Notes: generated by a model not told the origin, from the letters alone. Numbered from the stretch's first letter, positions 32,788-41,354 are shown. The stretch: 64,000 nt of DNA from Shinella pollutisoli (GCF_024609765.1 NZ_JANFDG010000024.1:1-64000), one strand, 5' to 3'. Numbers and translations: made by a program.

Positions 32788-33453
32788 CTACGGTTGGATC
32801 AACTGCTCTCTGATCGCATAGCGGACGATCTCCGCCACGGTATGGACGTCGAGCTTTCGCATCGCCGCCATCCGGTGGGAGTCGACGGTCTTGATGCTGA
32901 CATTCAGCCGCGTCGCGATGCTTCTGTTCGTCGCGCCTTCCGCCACCAGCTTCACCACCTCGCGTTCCCTCGGGGTGAGGAGCGGCTGCATGGAAGCGTT
33001 GGGGGCGGGCGCAGGCGCGCTGGAAAAACCGGCCCCCGTCGCGCGTCCGACGAAGGTCCGCCCCTCGGCGACGGCGGAGATGGCCTCCAGAAGGACGACG
33101 TCGTCCTCGTTTTTCGACACCCACCCGCGGGCGCCCGCCTTCAGAAGGTCCATGAGGAGCTGCTGCTCCTCGTGCATCGTGTATATCACGACGCCGAGGC
33201 CGGGAAACTGCCGGCAGAGGCTCCGGGTCACCTCCAGGCCGTTGCACAGGGGAAGGGAGACGTCGAGAACGACGACATCCGGCCGGTGCGCGTGGGCGAG
33301 CTGGAGCGCGGCCTCTCCGTTGTCCGCCTCCGCGCAGACGTGCCAATCGGGATGCGCGGCGAGGCAGGTCCGCATGCCCGCGCGGATCAGCGGATGATCG
33401 TCGGCGATCAGGATACGGATCCCCTTGGCTCCCGGTTCGATATCGTCAGTCAT
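32788..33453 (-). CDS. NarL/FixJ-type response regulator
   Basis: A 221-residue response regulator. The receiver domain (12-130) has acidic pair DD18-19, phospho-acceptor D64 in VVVLDVSLPL, T92 in VIYTMHEE and K115 in GWVSKNED. The LuxR-type helix-turn-helix is at 157-215 (LTPREREVVKLVAEGATNRS, IATRLNVSIKTVDSHRMAAM). Its ATG overlaps the kinase end by 8 bases, so it is the cognate partner. It is a likely binder of the TCAGGTGAyyACCTGA repeats at 32716 and 35552; binding is an inference. Confidence 0.92.
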   Translation of the reverse strand: MTDDIEPGAKGIRILIADDHPLIRAGMRTCLAAHPDWHVCAEADNGEAALQLAHAHRPDVVVLDVSLPLCNGLEVTRSLCRQFPGLGVVIYTMHEEQQLLMDLLKAGARGWVSKNEDDVVLLEAISAVAEGRTFVGRATGAGFSSAPAPAPNASMQPLLTPREREVVKLVAEGATNRSIATRLNVSIKTVDSHRMAAMRKLDVHTVAEIVRYAIREQLIQP

Positions 33454-35173
33454 CCTGGTCTTCTTTCCTGTCGGAGCGCCGGGCGGCTGTGGTTGCGACC
33501 TCTATCGGCAGCCGAAGCCTGACCGTGGTGCCGCGATCCTTCCGGCTGAGGATTTCCACCCGGCCGCCGCTCCGGCGGACGAAATCTACGACCTGGCTCA
33601 ACCCCACGCCGCTGCCCGAGCCCGGGGCCTTGGTCGTGAAGAAGGGGTCGAAGGCCTGATGCCGGACATCGTCCGTCATGCCGACGCCCTCGTCGCCGAT
33701 GCAGATGTCCACCCAGCGCGATACAGCATCGCCGTTTCTCTCTTCGACGACAAGGGTGCCGATCGTGATGGTACCGCCCGACGGCATGGCGTCGCGCGCA
33801 TTTAGGACGAGATTGACGATCGCGGACCGGAACTGTGCCCGATCGGCGAGGCAGGGCGCCTCCTCGTCGGACAATGCCGTGGCGATCCCGGTGCGCGGCC
33901 CCGCCGCCTGCGCGAGGATCGGCAGGGCATCGGAGAGGAGCCGGTTGACGTCGGCCACCTCCGGCCGGGTTTCGGCATTGCGCGATTGCGACAGCAGCTG
34001 GCTGACCATGTCCCGCCCTGCCGAAAGGGTCCGGTCGATCTCGCCGAGCACGGCGAGGGCCTCCTGCCTGCCCTCCATCATCGGCCGCAGCACCGTCACC
34101 CCGGAGCGGATGATCCGCATGAGGTTGCCGATGTCGTGGGCCACCCCGGCGGCGAAGCGCCCTATCGCCTCCAGCCTCTGTGCGTGCTCCAGGCGGATAC
34201 GCGCCCTTTCCTCCCGTTCCCGGCTGCGGTACGACAGCCATTCGAGCGCGAGAAGAAGCAGTTGCAGGATGACGGCGCCGACGATGCCGGCCCGGGCGTG
34301 CGATCGCCATTCCTTCATGGCGTCGGCCTCGTCGAGCGTCATGAGGACGACGACGGGTATGGAGTTCAGGCGCTGGTACCCGATCACGCGGCTGACGCCG
34401 TCGATCGGGCTCCTGCCCCAGTAGACGCCGCTCCTCTGCGCGTGGAGGTAGCTCCGGAACGGCTCGTCGTCCGCGAAGGACACGCCCATGGCCTGCTCGT
34501 TGTGGGGCGAGCGGGCCAGCAACGTCCCGTCCGCGAGCGCAAGCAGGATCGTCCCGCCGCTCATCCAGAGCTGCGTGTAGAAATGCTCGAAATAGAGCGG
34601 CTCCACCGCCGCGACGACGATGCCGCCGAAGGTGCCGCTTTCCGCATTGATCCGCCGGCTGAGGCTGATGAACCAGACGTTGCGCGACCGGCTCTTCAAC
34701 GGGCCGTCGATATGCATCTGAACGGAAGGGTCCGTTTCATGCGCCCTGAAATAGCCGCGGTCGGCGAGGCTGACGCGCGGCGTGCCGGGAAAGTCCGTAT
34801 CGTGGGAGATGAAGCCGTCGGGCCCGATGACAAAGAGGGCGCGGACATAGGGCAGGGTGGTGAGGCGCTTGTGAAGCGCGCCGCGAAACGCCGGATCGTT
34901 GTCGGCAAGCTCCGGTCTCTTGACGATTTCAGCCGCGATGTCCTGCAGGTTGAGGTCGATGGACTGAACCGTCCTGACCAATTGCTCCGACATCACGTGG
35001 ACGAGGTTGGAGACGGTCTTCTCCGCCTCTTCGCGCGCGGCGGCATGGCTCCGCCAGAGCTCGTACGCCAGCAACATGGCGATGCACAAGCTGAGCGCGA
35101 TCGAACGTCTCGACCGGTAGATCTGGCGACCTACGTCCATCCAATTGATCATGAGAAACAATAGCCAAAGCAC
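33446..35173 (-). CDS. Membrane sensor histidine kinase
   Basis: A 575-residue kinase (or 568 from ATG 35152). Membrane helix about 23-38, periplasmic dCache-like double-PAS sensor about 45-280 (VRALFVIGPDGFISHDTDFP), membrane helix about 294-311, then a dimerisation and phospho-acceptor helix with H346 in AAGVAHDIGNLMR, and an ATPase domain with N-box LVLNARDAM, G1 GDEGVGM, F-box FDPFFTTK and G2 GSGVGLSQV. This resembles the HWE-unrelated, DctB/FixL-type HATPase kinases. It is translationally coupled to the response regulator. Start choice is uncertain: GTG 35173 and ATG 35152 lack clear ribosome sites. The stimulus is unknown. Confidence 0.9.
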   Translation of the reverse strand: MLWLLFLMINWMDVGRQIYRSRRSIALSLCIAMLLAYELWRSHAAAREEAEKTVSNLVHVMSEQLVRTVQSIDLNLQDIAAEIVKRPELADNDPAFRGALHKRLTTLPYVRALFVIGPDGFISHDTDFPGTPRVSLADRGYFRAHETDPSVQMHIDGPLKSRSRNVWFISLSRRINAESGTFGGIVVAAVEPLYFEHFYTQLWMSGGTILLALADGTLLARSPHNEQAMGVSFADDEPFRSYLHAQRSGVYWGRSPIDGVSRVIGYQRLNSIPVVVLMTLDEADAMKEWRSHARAGIVGAVILQLLLLALEWLSYRSREREERARIRLEHAQRLEAIGRFAAGVAHDIGNLMRIIRSGVTVLRPMMEGRQEALAVLGEIDRTLSAGRDMVSQLLSQSRNAETRPEVADVNRLLSDALPILAQAAGPRTGIATALSDEEAPCLADRAQFRSAIVNLVLNARDAMPSGGTITIGTLVVEERNGDAVSRWVDICIGDEGVGMTDDVRHQAFDPFFTTKAPGSGSGVGLSQVVDFVRRSGGRVEILSRKDRGTTVRLRLPIEVATTAARRSDRKEDQDD

Positions 35174-35295
35174 ATGGAGATTGCGGCTGTGCTTTAGACG
35201 GTTTTCCGTGCCGCGAGCACCGTCATGTTTGCAAGGCAGGTGTGTGGGGCACCCGCTTGGAGCCTCCCCGGTGATCGCGGTTCACGGCGGATTCC

Positions 35296-35403
35296 TCAAT
35301 TGGCCAGGCGCAACAGGCCGAACGCCAATGCGATCTGGAAGATTATGGACAGGATCACCAGAAAGAGCCAGAAAAGAAGAAAGAACATATATTTGTTTTT
35401 CAT
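35296..35403 (-). CDS. Possible 35-residue single-pass membrane peptide
   Basis: An ORF too short for routine gene calling. It starts at ATG 35403 (MKNKYMFFLLFWLFLVILSI followed by IFQIALAFGLLRLAN), with GGAG about ten bases before. Nearly the whole chain is one hydrophobic helix with a positive N-terminus, so a membrane peptide is plausible. It lies about 120 bases downstream of the shared inverted-repeat promoter at 35523-35567 and before the kinase gene, so it would be the first gene of that operon. A longer frame from 35538 would overlap the predicted promoter and is not preferred. Function unknown; a small modulator of the kinase is a guess. Confidence 0.45.
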   Translation of the reverse strand: MKNKYMFFLLFWLFLVILSIIFQIALAFGLLRLAN

Positions 35404-35522
35404 CGGGCGAGGTCTCCGCCATTGAGTGACATCCGTGGTCGTTGCTGCGCGTTTCGACCGCGATATTCGGATGCCGGCAAAATGAACTTCATGAATTGCG
35501 TCGATCTCCTCCCTCCGTGCGC

Positions 35523-35567
35523 CGCCTAGCATAGGCATCCGGCCGGGAACATCAGGTGACCACCTGA
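35523..35567 (-). promoter_or_regulatory. Candidate activator-dependent promoter of the kinase/regulator operon
   Basis: On the minus strand: inverted repeat at 35567-35552 (plus-strand form TCAGGTGACCACCTGA), 20 bases, then TGCTAGGCG at 35531-35523. It repeats the design at 32686-32731 with only two changed bases in the repeat core and the spacer one shorter. It would drive the small membrane peptide and the kinase/response-regulator genes. Confidence 0.62.
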
Positions 35568-35688
35568 TAGGGGGCGGACGCGTGCGGATTAATCGGCGAT
35601 CGATGCCGCCGATGCCAACCTCGGCGCGCAGGACGCCGGCAGCGCCCGGAACCGGCGTGCGACGCGGGCCTTCCTTTCACTGCTTTTG

Positions 35689-35712
35689 TGATCGTTTTTG
35701 ATCGATCTTTGC
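35689..35712 (+). promoter_or_regulatory. Direct-repeat motif before the DeoR-type gene
   Basis: GATCGTTTTT at 35690-35699 is followed by GATCGATC at 35700-35707, a 10-bp-spaced direct repeat about 95 bases before the DeoR-type gene. DeoR-family proteins often bind repeated sites of this kind, so it may be an operator of that regulator. Evidence is the motif and position only. Confidence 0.3.
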
Positions 35713-35800
35713 TGAATGATCTCGATTGCCGGCCGGATCGGCCCGCGATCCCGTTGATATGCCGCAACGCCTTCGTGATTGTGCCCGCAAAGGAGATCAA

Positions 35801-37561
35801 ATGATCAAAGAGCAGCGACATGCGAGGATTCTTTCCCTGCTGCGCCAGCAGGGCGTGGTGAGCATGGAGGAATTGCGGCGCTTCATGCCCGGCGTCGCCG
35901 CCGTGACGATCCGGCGCGACCTCGTCCAGCTCGACGAAGCCGGGGCGCTCCGGCGCCGTCATGGCGGCGCGGTGCTGCCGGACGATACGCTCGTACGCTC
36001 CAAGGGTGCGCTGCCGGGGGCGGAAGCGAACTCGCTCGCCTCCGACCTCGATTCGCTCAATGCGGTCGTCCTGCCGCCGATCTCCGGCCGGGGAAGCGAG
36101 GTGCTCCGGCGGGAGATCGTGCGCCGCGGCATCCCCTTCATCGCCGAAAGCGCGTCCCAGCCGGGCGGGGCCTATCTCGGCCCGGACAACTTCGCCGCAG
36201 GCGTGGAGCTCGGCCGTCTCGCGGCCCGCGAGGCCGGCGACGGGCCGCTCTCGATGCTGGTGATCGGCCTTGCCGAATTGCCCAACACCCGCGAGCGCGT
36301 GGCGGGTTTCGAGGCGGGCCTGGCCGAGGCGGGCGTCAAGCCGGCCGCGGTGCACCGCGTCAACGGCCAGGGCAGCTACCGGGTCAGCCTGCGCGTCGCC
36401 CACGACGCCTTCGCGGCCGACGAGACGATCAACCTGGTCTTCGCGGTGAACGATCATGCAGCCATAGCGGGGATCGAGGCGGCGGAGCGCCTGGACAGGC
36501 GGGTCGCGGTCTATTCGATGGGGGGCGAGAGCCCCGCCTTCATGGCGCGGCTCGCCGAGGCCGGCCCGTTGCGCGCGGTCGGCGCGCTGTTTCCCGAAGT
36601 GGTCGGGCGCCTCGGCATCGACATGGCCGTGCTCGGCGTGCTCGGCCAGCCGCTCGCCGACACGATCACGCCGCACGCCATCGTCACGCCCGGGACGCTG
36701 GCGGACTACTTCGAGGACACGGCCGATGGCTGGCGCCTCAGGGAGGATGTGCTGGAACGGCTGAGCAACGTCCGCCCCGGCTTCCAGACGAAGCTGCTGC
36801 GGTCGCGCCGGATCGGCTTCCTGCCGCACTATCCCGCGCATGACTGGTATCGCAGCATCGCCAGCGCCATGCAGGTGCGCTGCCAGGCCTATGGTGCGAC
36901 GCTCGTCATCTCGCCGCCGCATCACGGCATCTCGGCGGAGATCGCCCGCCTGCGGCGCGAGCTGGCCCAGAGTGCCGCACAGCTCGTGCAGCCCGGCACG
37001 GTGGTGGCGCTCAACGAGGGACAGGCGAACGTCTTCCTCGCGGAGGAGCTGCGAAGCCTCGCGGCGACCCGGCCGGAGCGGCTGCAGGGCGTGACCGTGC
37101 TGACCAATTCCTTCGACGTCCTGCACGCGCTGGAGGACGTGTCCGCGCTCAAGGTGATCCTGACGGCCGGGGAATACCAGAAGGCCGACCGGTGCCTCGT
37201 CGGCCCGAGCCTGGGGGCGATCTTCGAGCGGGTCCGCCCGCATCTCGCCTTCATCGCGGTCGACGGCGTGACCCCCGGCTTCGGCCTGTCGTCGCTCGAC
37301 GAGCGGCGCGCGCTGGCCGCCCGGCGCTTCATCAACGCGGCGCAGACCGGCATCGTGCTCGCCGACAGCGTCGCGCTCGGCTCCGACGCCAACCACCACA
37401 TCGCCGGCGTCTCGCAGATCCGCGCCGTGCTCACGGACGACGGCGCATTGCCCGAGGAACGGCAGCGTTTCCGCTCGGTCGGCGTCGATGTGCTGATCGC
37501 GGGCGAAGTGCTTCCCGAACAGGCCTTCGAGCCGGGCGGGAACTATCGAAGTCAAACCTGA
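35801..37561 (+). CDS. DeoR-type regulator fused to a periplasmic-binding-protein-like domain
   Basis: A 586-residue protein with three parts: a DeoR winged helix-turn-helix (residues 1-58; QRHARILSLLRQQGVVSMEE, AVTIRRDLVQLDEAGALRRR), a sugar-binding-protein-like domain (about 85-335; ESASQPGGAYLGPDNFAAGV and LVFAVNDHAAIAGIEAAERL) and a DeoR C-terminal sensor domain (about 345-575; VTVLTNSFDVLHALEDV, FIAVDGVTPGFGLSSLDERR, TGIVLADSVALGSDAN). Ordinary DeoR proteins are about 250 residues and lack the middle domain, so two ligand pockets are possible. ATG 35801 follows AAGGAGA. It is 27 bases from the binding-protein gene and heads the catabolic operon, so it is likely its regulator. Confidence 0.85.
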   Translation: MIKEQRHARILSLLRQQGVVSMEELRRFMPGVAAVTIRRDLVQLDEAGALRRRHGGAVLPDDTLVRSKGALPGAEANSLASDLDSLNAVVLPPISGRGSEVLRREIVRRGIPFIAESASQPGGAYLGPDNFAAGVELGRLAAREAGDGPLSMLVIGLAELPNTRERVAGFEAGLAEAGVKPAAVHRVNGQGSYRVSLRVAHDAFAADETINLVFAVNDHAAIAGIEAAERLDRRVAVYSMGGESPAFMARLAEAGPLRAVGALFPEVVGRLGIDMAVLGVLGQPLADTITPHAIVTPGTLADYFEDTADGWRLREDVLERLSNVRPGFQTKLLRSRRIGFLPHYPAHDWYRSIASAMQVRCQAYGATLVISPPHHGISAEIARLRRELAQSAAQLVQPGTVVALNEGQANVFLAEELRSLAATRPERLQGVTVLTNSFDVLHALEDVSALKVILTAGEYQKADRCLVGPSLGAIFERVRPHLAFIAVDGVTPGFGLSSLDERRALAARRFINAAQTGIVLADSVALGSDANHHIAGVSQIRAVLTDDGALPEERQRFRSVGVDVLIAGEVLPEQAFEPGGNYRSQT

Positions 37562-37588
37562 AACAATCACATCGCGAGGGAGGAAACC

Positions 37589-38806
37589 ATGAAGCGATCA
37601 TTTCTGACGACCGTCGCCCTGGGAACGGCACTGCTGGCCGCCGGGCCGGCGCTGGCTGAGGAGGTCACGCTGCAGTTCTGGGACAACCAGCAGACCGAAA
37701 GCGGCCTTTCGGACGTGCAGAAGGCCGCCGTCGAGCGGTTCATGAAGGAAAACCCCGACATCAAGATCGAGGTGACGACCGTTCCCTATCCGGAATACCA
37801 GCAGCGGCTGCTGACCGCCGTCCAGGGCGGCAATGCGCCGGACGTCGCGACGCTCGACCAGATCTGGGGCGGCGCCTTCGCCAAGGCCGGCGCGGTCGCC
37901 GACCTGACGGAACGGGCGGGCGCGGCCGGCCTCACCCGCGACGGCTTCTTCGGCGGCGCCTGGGATTCGACGGTGGTGGACGGCAAGCTGTACGGCATCC
38001 CGTTCAACGTCGACGTCTGGCAGTTCAGCTACTACAACAAGGCGCTGCTCGATGCCGCCGGGATCGATCCGGCGAGCCTCGGCACCTTCGACGGCCTGAA
38101 GGCCGCGGCCGGGAAGCTCACGGCGGACGGCAAGTTCGGCGTCGGCCTGTTCGGTCACAAGGGCGAGGACACGGTGGTCGTCGGCGACTCCTTCATCTTC
38201 TCGAACGGCGGCAGGATCCTCGACGACGACGGCAACTGCGCACTGACGGAGGCACCCGCGGTCGAGGCGCTCACCTATCTCCAAGAGCTCGCGAAGTTCG
38301 CGCCCGCCGGCATCCTCAACGCCTCGTCGGGCGACATGCGTGAACTGTTCCTCAACGGCTCGCTCGCCATCGAGTTCTGGCCGGCGCTGGAACAGCCGAC
38401 CCTGCAGAAGAGCAGCCTCGACTGGGGCTTCGTCAATGGCACCGCGCCGGAGGGCAAGACGCCGGTCGGCACCTTCGGCGGCTGGAACCTCGCCGTCTTC
38501 GAGACGTCCCAGCACAAGGATGCGGCCTGGAAGTTCATCCAGTTCATGGTGCGCGAGGACGTGAACGGCGACGTGGTCGACCTCATCCCCGCCAACAAGA
38601 AGGCCGCGGAGGCCTTCCTCGCGAAGAACCGTCAGGACCCGCAGACGATCATGGCGCATCTCGACAACGCCAAGGCCCGTCCGCTCTCGCCGCGTTATCT
38701 CGAAGTGGCGGACGCGCAGATCGCCATGTTCCAGGACATCTACGCGGGCAATGATCCGGCCGCGGCCGCGGCGAAGGCCTGCGACGTCATCAACACCCTC
38801 AAGTAA
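37589..38806 (+). CDS. Sugar ABC transporter substrate-binding protein (SBP family 1)
   Basis: Periplasmic binding protein of 405 residues. Signal peptide RSFLTTVALGTALLAAGPAL is cleaved before EEVTLQFWDN. The pattern of family-1 sugar proteins is evident: QKAAVERFMKENPDIKIEVT, QRLLTAVQGGNAPDVATLDQ, YGIPFNVDVWQFSYYNKALL and EVADAQIAMFQDIYAG. Tryptophans such as WDNQQTES and DVWQF are typical of sugar stacking. It is the second gene of the operon; a strong stem-loop follows its stop. The sugar is unknown; the downstream CoA enzymes suggest it is not a plain hexose. Confidence 0.9.
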   Translation: MKRSFLTTVALGTALLAAGPALAEEVTLQFWDNQQTESGLSDVQKAAVERFMKENPDIKIEVTTVPYPEYQQRLLTAVQGGNAPDVATLDQIWGGAFAKAGAVADLTERAGAAGLTRDGFFGGAWDSTVVDGKLYGIPFNVDVWQFSYYNKALLDAAGIDPASLGTFDGLKAAAGKLTADGKFGVGLFGHKGEDTVVVGDSFIFSNGGRILDDDGNCALTEAPAVEALTYLQELAKFAPAGILNASSGDMRELFLNGSLAIEFWPALEQPTLQKSSLDWGFVNGTAPEGKTPVGTFGGWNLAVFETSQHKDAAWKFIQFMVREDVNGDVVDLIPANKKAAEAFLAKNRQDPQTIMAHLDNAKARPLSPRYLEVADAQIAMFQDIYAGNDPAAAAAKACDVINTLK

Positions 38807-38816
38807 CTCCAGCGTC

Positions 38817-38844
38817 TGCCGCATCCCGGAAACGGGATGCGGCA
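38817..38844 (+). terminator. Perfect 12-bp stem-loop with GNRA loop between SBP and permease
   Basis: TGCCGCATCCCG, loop GAAA, CGGGATGCGGCA. The stem is perfect over 12 bp and the loop is a GNRA tetraloop, one of the most stable hairpins possible; there is no T-tract. It probably stabilises the binding-protein end of the mRNA, like the malE-malF REP elements, so that binding protein is made in excess. Confidence 0.7.
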
Positions 38845-38862
38845 AGGGACAAGGCTTTTCCG

Positions 38863-39747
38863 ATGCGCCAAGATCGCCGGCTCCACTGGCTGCTTCTTGC
38901 ACCCGCTCTCGTCCTGATGGCGGTCATGCTGTACTATCCGATGCTGGGCACGGTCTATGAGAGCCTCCATGAGACGAGCTTCCTGAACCCGGACCCGAAA
39001 TTCGCGGGCCTGGCGCTCTATCGCCGCGTGCTGGCGGACGGCACCTTCGCCCAGGTGCTGGCGAATTCCGTCGTCTGGACGCTCGGCGTCGTGCTGCTGC
39101 AGAACGTCCTCGGCTTCCTGACCGCGCTCCTGCTCAACCAGAACCTGCCCATGCAGGGCGCCTTGCGCGCCGTCGTGCTGCTGCCCTTCATCCTGCCGGG
39201 CGTCGTTGCCGCCATCCTCTGGCGCTTCATGTACGACCCGCAATTGGGCCTCGTGAATTCGCTGCTGCTCCAGGCCGGCCTGATCGAGAACAGCGTCGCC
39301 TGGCTTGCCGACAGCCGCATGGCCATGGCCTCCGTCGTCGTCGCCGCGGTCTGGAAGGGCTTTCCCTTCTCCATGCTGATCTACCTGGCAGCCCTGCAGA
39401 ACGTCGACCGCAGCCAGATCGAGGCGGCGATGCTCGACGGCGCGGGCCCCGTCCGCCGGCTGATCGACGTCACCCTGCCCGCCATCCGCGACGTCGTGGT
39501 CGTCAACATCGTGCTGACCCTGATCCTCACCTTCAACTATTTCGACATCATCTGGGTGCTCACCAAGGGCGGCCCGCAATCGGCGACCCACATCTTCCCG
39601 ACCAAGATCTACGAGACCGGCTTCGGCCAGTTCCGCTTCGGCGAGGCGGCGACCTACGGCGTGTTCTCCATCCTCGTGCTCGCGGTGCTGGTGGCGCTCT
39701 ATGCCATCGTGCAGGGCGGCGCCAACCGCCGGAGGGCCGCGGCATGA
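38863..39747 (+). CDS. Sugar ABC transporter permease (MalF/UgpA-like)
   Basis: Permease of 294 residues with six hydrophobic segments, starting RLHWLLLAPALVLMAVMLYY. The EAA-type loop is SQIEAAMLDGAGPVRRLIDV near residue 185, followed by DIIWVLTKGGPQSATHIFPT, the characteristic MalF/UgpA-family periplasmic loop. The gene follows the binding-protein gene by 56 bases and overlaps the second permease by ATGA. It would form half of the sugar channel. Confidence 0.92.
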   Translation: MRQDRRLHWLLLAPALVLMAVMLYYPMLGTVYESLHETSFLNPDPKFAGLALYRRVLADGTFAQVLANSVVWTLGVVLLQNVLGFLTALLLNQNLPMQGALRAVVLLPFILPGVVAAILWRFMYDPQLGLVNSLLLQAGLIENSVAWLADSRMAMASVVVAAVWKGFPFSMLIYLAALQNVDRSQIEAAMLDGAGPVRRLIDVTLPAIRDVVVVNIVLTLILTFNYFDIIWVLTKGGPQSATHIFPTKIYETGFGQFRFGEAATYGVFSILVLAVLVALYAIVQGGANRRRAAA

Positions 39748-40571
39748 GACAGTCCCGCGCGGCCCGGCTCGGACTGATGCTGCTCCAGCTTCTGCTGGCC
39801 CTCATCGTCCTCCTGCCGTTCTTCTGGATGGTCTCCGTCAGCCTGAAGCCGCCGACGGAACCCTTCGCGATCCCGGCCCGGCTCTGGCCGGACGATCCGA
39901 CGATCGACAACTACGTCACGGCCTTCCGGCCGGAATTCCGCACGTATTTCCTCAATTCGCTGGTGGTGTCGCTGTCGACGGTCGTCATCACCGTCACCCT
40001 CGGCCTGCTCGCCGCCTATTCCTTCACCCGGGCGCAGCTCGCCGCGATCTCGGCGCTGGTGGGGCTGGTGGTCCTGGCGCAGATGTTCCCGCATTCCGCG
40101 ATCATCATCCCGATCTACAAGATGATGCGCGGCGCGAACCTGCTCAACACCTACTGGTCGCTGATCCTCGCCTATGTGTCGGTGACGCTGCCGGTGGCGA
40201 TCTGGATGCTCAGGGGCTTCCTGCTGAAGCTTCCGGCGGCGCTGGAGGAATCCGCGGCCATCGACGGCGCGGGCCCGCTGCGCGTGTTCTGGGACATCGT
40301 CGTGCCGCTGTCGCGCCCCGGCCTCATCGCCACCGCCGTCTACGTGCTGATCGTCACCTGGCAGGAGTTCCTCTTCGCGCTCTCCTTCACCTCGACGAAG
40401 GAGATGCGGACCCTGCCGGTCGGGCTCAACGACTTCATCGGCCAGTACGGCATCCGCTACGGCGAACTGATGGCCTCCTCGGTCATGGTCTCGCTGCCGG
40501 TCATGGCTGTCTTCTTCTTCCTGCAACGCTATTTCGTCGCCGGCATCACCGCCGGTGCCGTGAAAGGTTAG
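39744..40571 (+). CDS. Sugar ABC transporter permease (MalG/UgpE-like)
   Basis: Second channel subunit, 275 residues. The start overlaps the previous stop by 4 bases. PFFWMVSVSLKPPTEPFAIP is the MalG-type opening of an N-terminal periplasmic segment, and ALEESAAIDGAGPLRVFWDI is the EAA loop. The C-terminal FFFLQRYFVAGITAGAVKG is the usual ending of this family and includes the ATPase-contacting end. It is followed after 3 bases by the enoyl-CoA hydratase gene, so import and catabolism are one transcription unit. Confidence 0.92.
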   Translation: MRQSRAARLGLMLLQLLLALIVLLPFFWMVSVSLKPPTEPFAIPARLWPDDPTIDNYVTAFRPEFRTYFLNSLVVSLSTVVITVTLGLLAAYSFTRAQLAAISALVGLVVLAQMFPHSAIIIPIYKMMRGANLLNTYWSLILAYVSVTLPVAIWMLRGFLLKLPAALEESAAIDGAGPLRVFWDIVVPLSRPGLIATAVYVLIVTWQEFLFALSFTSTKEMRTLPVGLNDFIGQYGIRYGELMASSVMVSLPVMAVFFFLQRYFVAGITAGAVKG

Positions 40572-40574
40572 GCC

Positions 40575-41354
40575 ATGGCGCTGATCGAGCCCACCGATCT
40601 CCTCCCCGGCATCCGCCAGATCCTCTTCAACCGGCCGGAGAAGCTGAACGCGCTCTCCACGCCGCTGATGCGTGAATTCGAGGCCGCGCTCGACGATGCG
40701 GCGGCGGATCCGGACGTGCGCGTCGTCGTGCTGCGCGGCGCCGGCGGCAGGGCCTTCGTCGCCGGCGCCGACATCGCCGAATACCAGGGGAACAAGCGGG
40801 CGGAATTCATCGCCTACCAGCTCAATTCCCGCCGCGTCTTCGACAAGCTCGAACGCATTGGCAAGCCGATGATCTGCGCGGTCGACGGCTTCGCGCTCGG
40901 CGGCGGCTTCGAGATCGCGCTCTGCTGCGACATCCTCATCCTGTCCGAGAGCGCGCAGCTCGGCCTGCCGGAAGGCCGGCTCGGGCTCTGCCCCGGCGGC
41001 GGCGGCACGCAGAGGCTGCTGAGGGCCGTCGGCAGACATGCGGCGTCCGACCTGCTTCTCGCCGGCTGGCGGATGTCGGCCGAGCGCGCGCTCGCGCTCG
41101 GGATCGCCGCCGAGGTCGTCCCGGCGGACGGCATGGACGAGGCGATCCTGCGCCGCGCACGCGCCTGCCTGAAGATCGCGCCGCTCGCCGCGGCCGAGAT
41201 GAAGCGGCTGCTGCGCGAAGGCCAGGACGCCGGCATCGAGACGGCGAAGAGCCTGGAGCAGGAGGTGCTGTTCCGTCTCTATTCGACGGCCGACGGCCAG
41301 GAGGGCATCGATGCCTTCCTGGAAAAGCGCGATCCCCGGTTCAGGATGGAATGA
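40575..41354 (+). CDS. Enoyl-CoA hydratase/isomerase family protein (crotonase)
   Basis: Cytoplasmic enzyme of 259 residues. Both catalytic glutamates of hydratases are found: E113 in FALGGGFEIALCCD and E133 in GLPEGRLGLCPGG; the oxyanion-hole segment is FVAGADIAEY. This suggests true hydratase rather than only isomerase activity. It is encoded between sugar permeases and an SDR, 3 bases after the permease stop, and it overlaps the SDR gene by ATGA. The same operon has a class III CoA-transferase, so an acyl-CoA derived from the imported compound is the likely substrate. Carnitine-type CaiD activity is another possibility. Confidence 0.88.
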   Translation: MALIEPTDLLPGIRQILFNRPEKLNALSTPLMREFEAALDDAAADPDVRVVVLRGAGGRAFVAGADIAEYQGNKRAEFIAYQLNSRRVFDKLERIGKPMICAVDGFALGGGFEIALCCDILILSESAQLGLPEGRLGLCPGGGGTQRLLRAVGRHAASDLLLAGWRMSAERALALGIAAEVVPADGMDEAILRRARACLKIAPLAAAEMKRLLREGQDAGIETAKSLEQEVLFRLYSTADGQEGIDAFLEKRDPRFRME

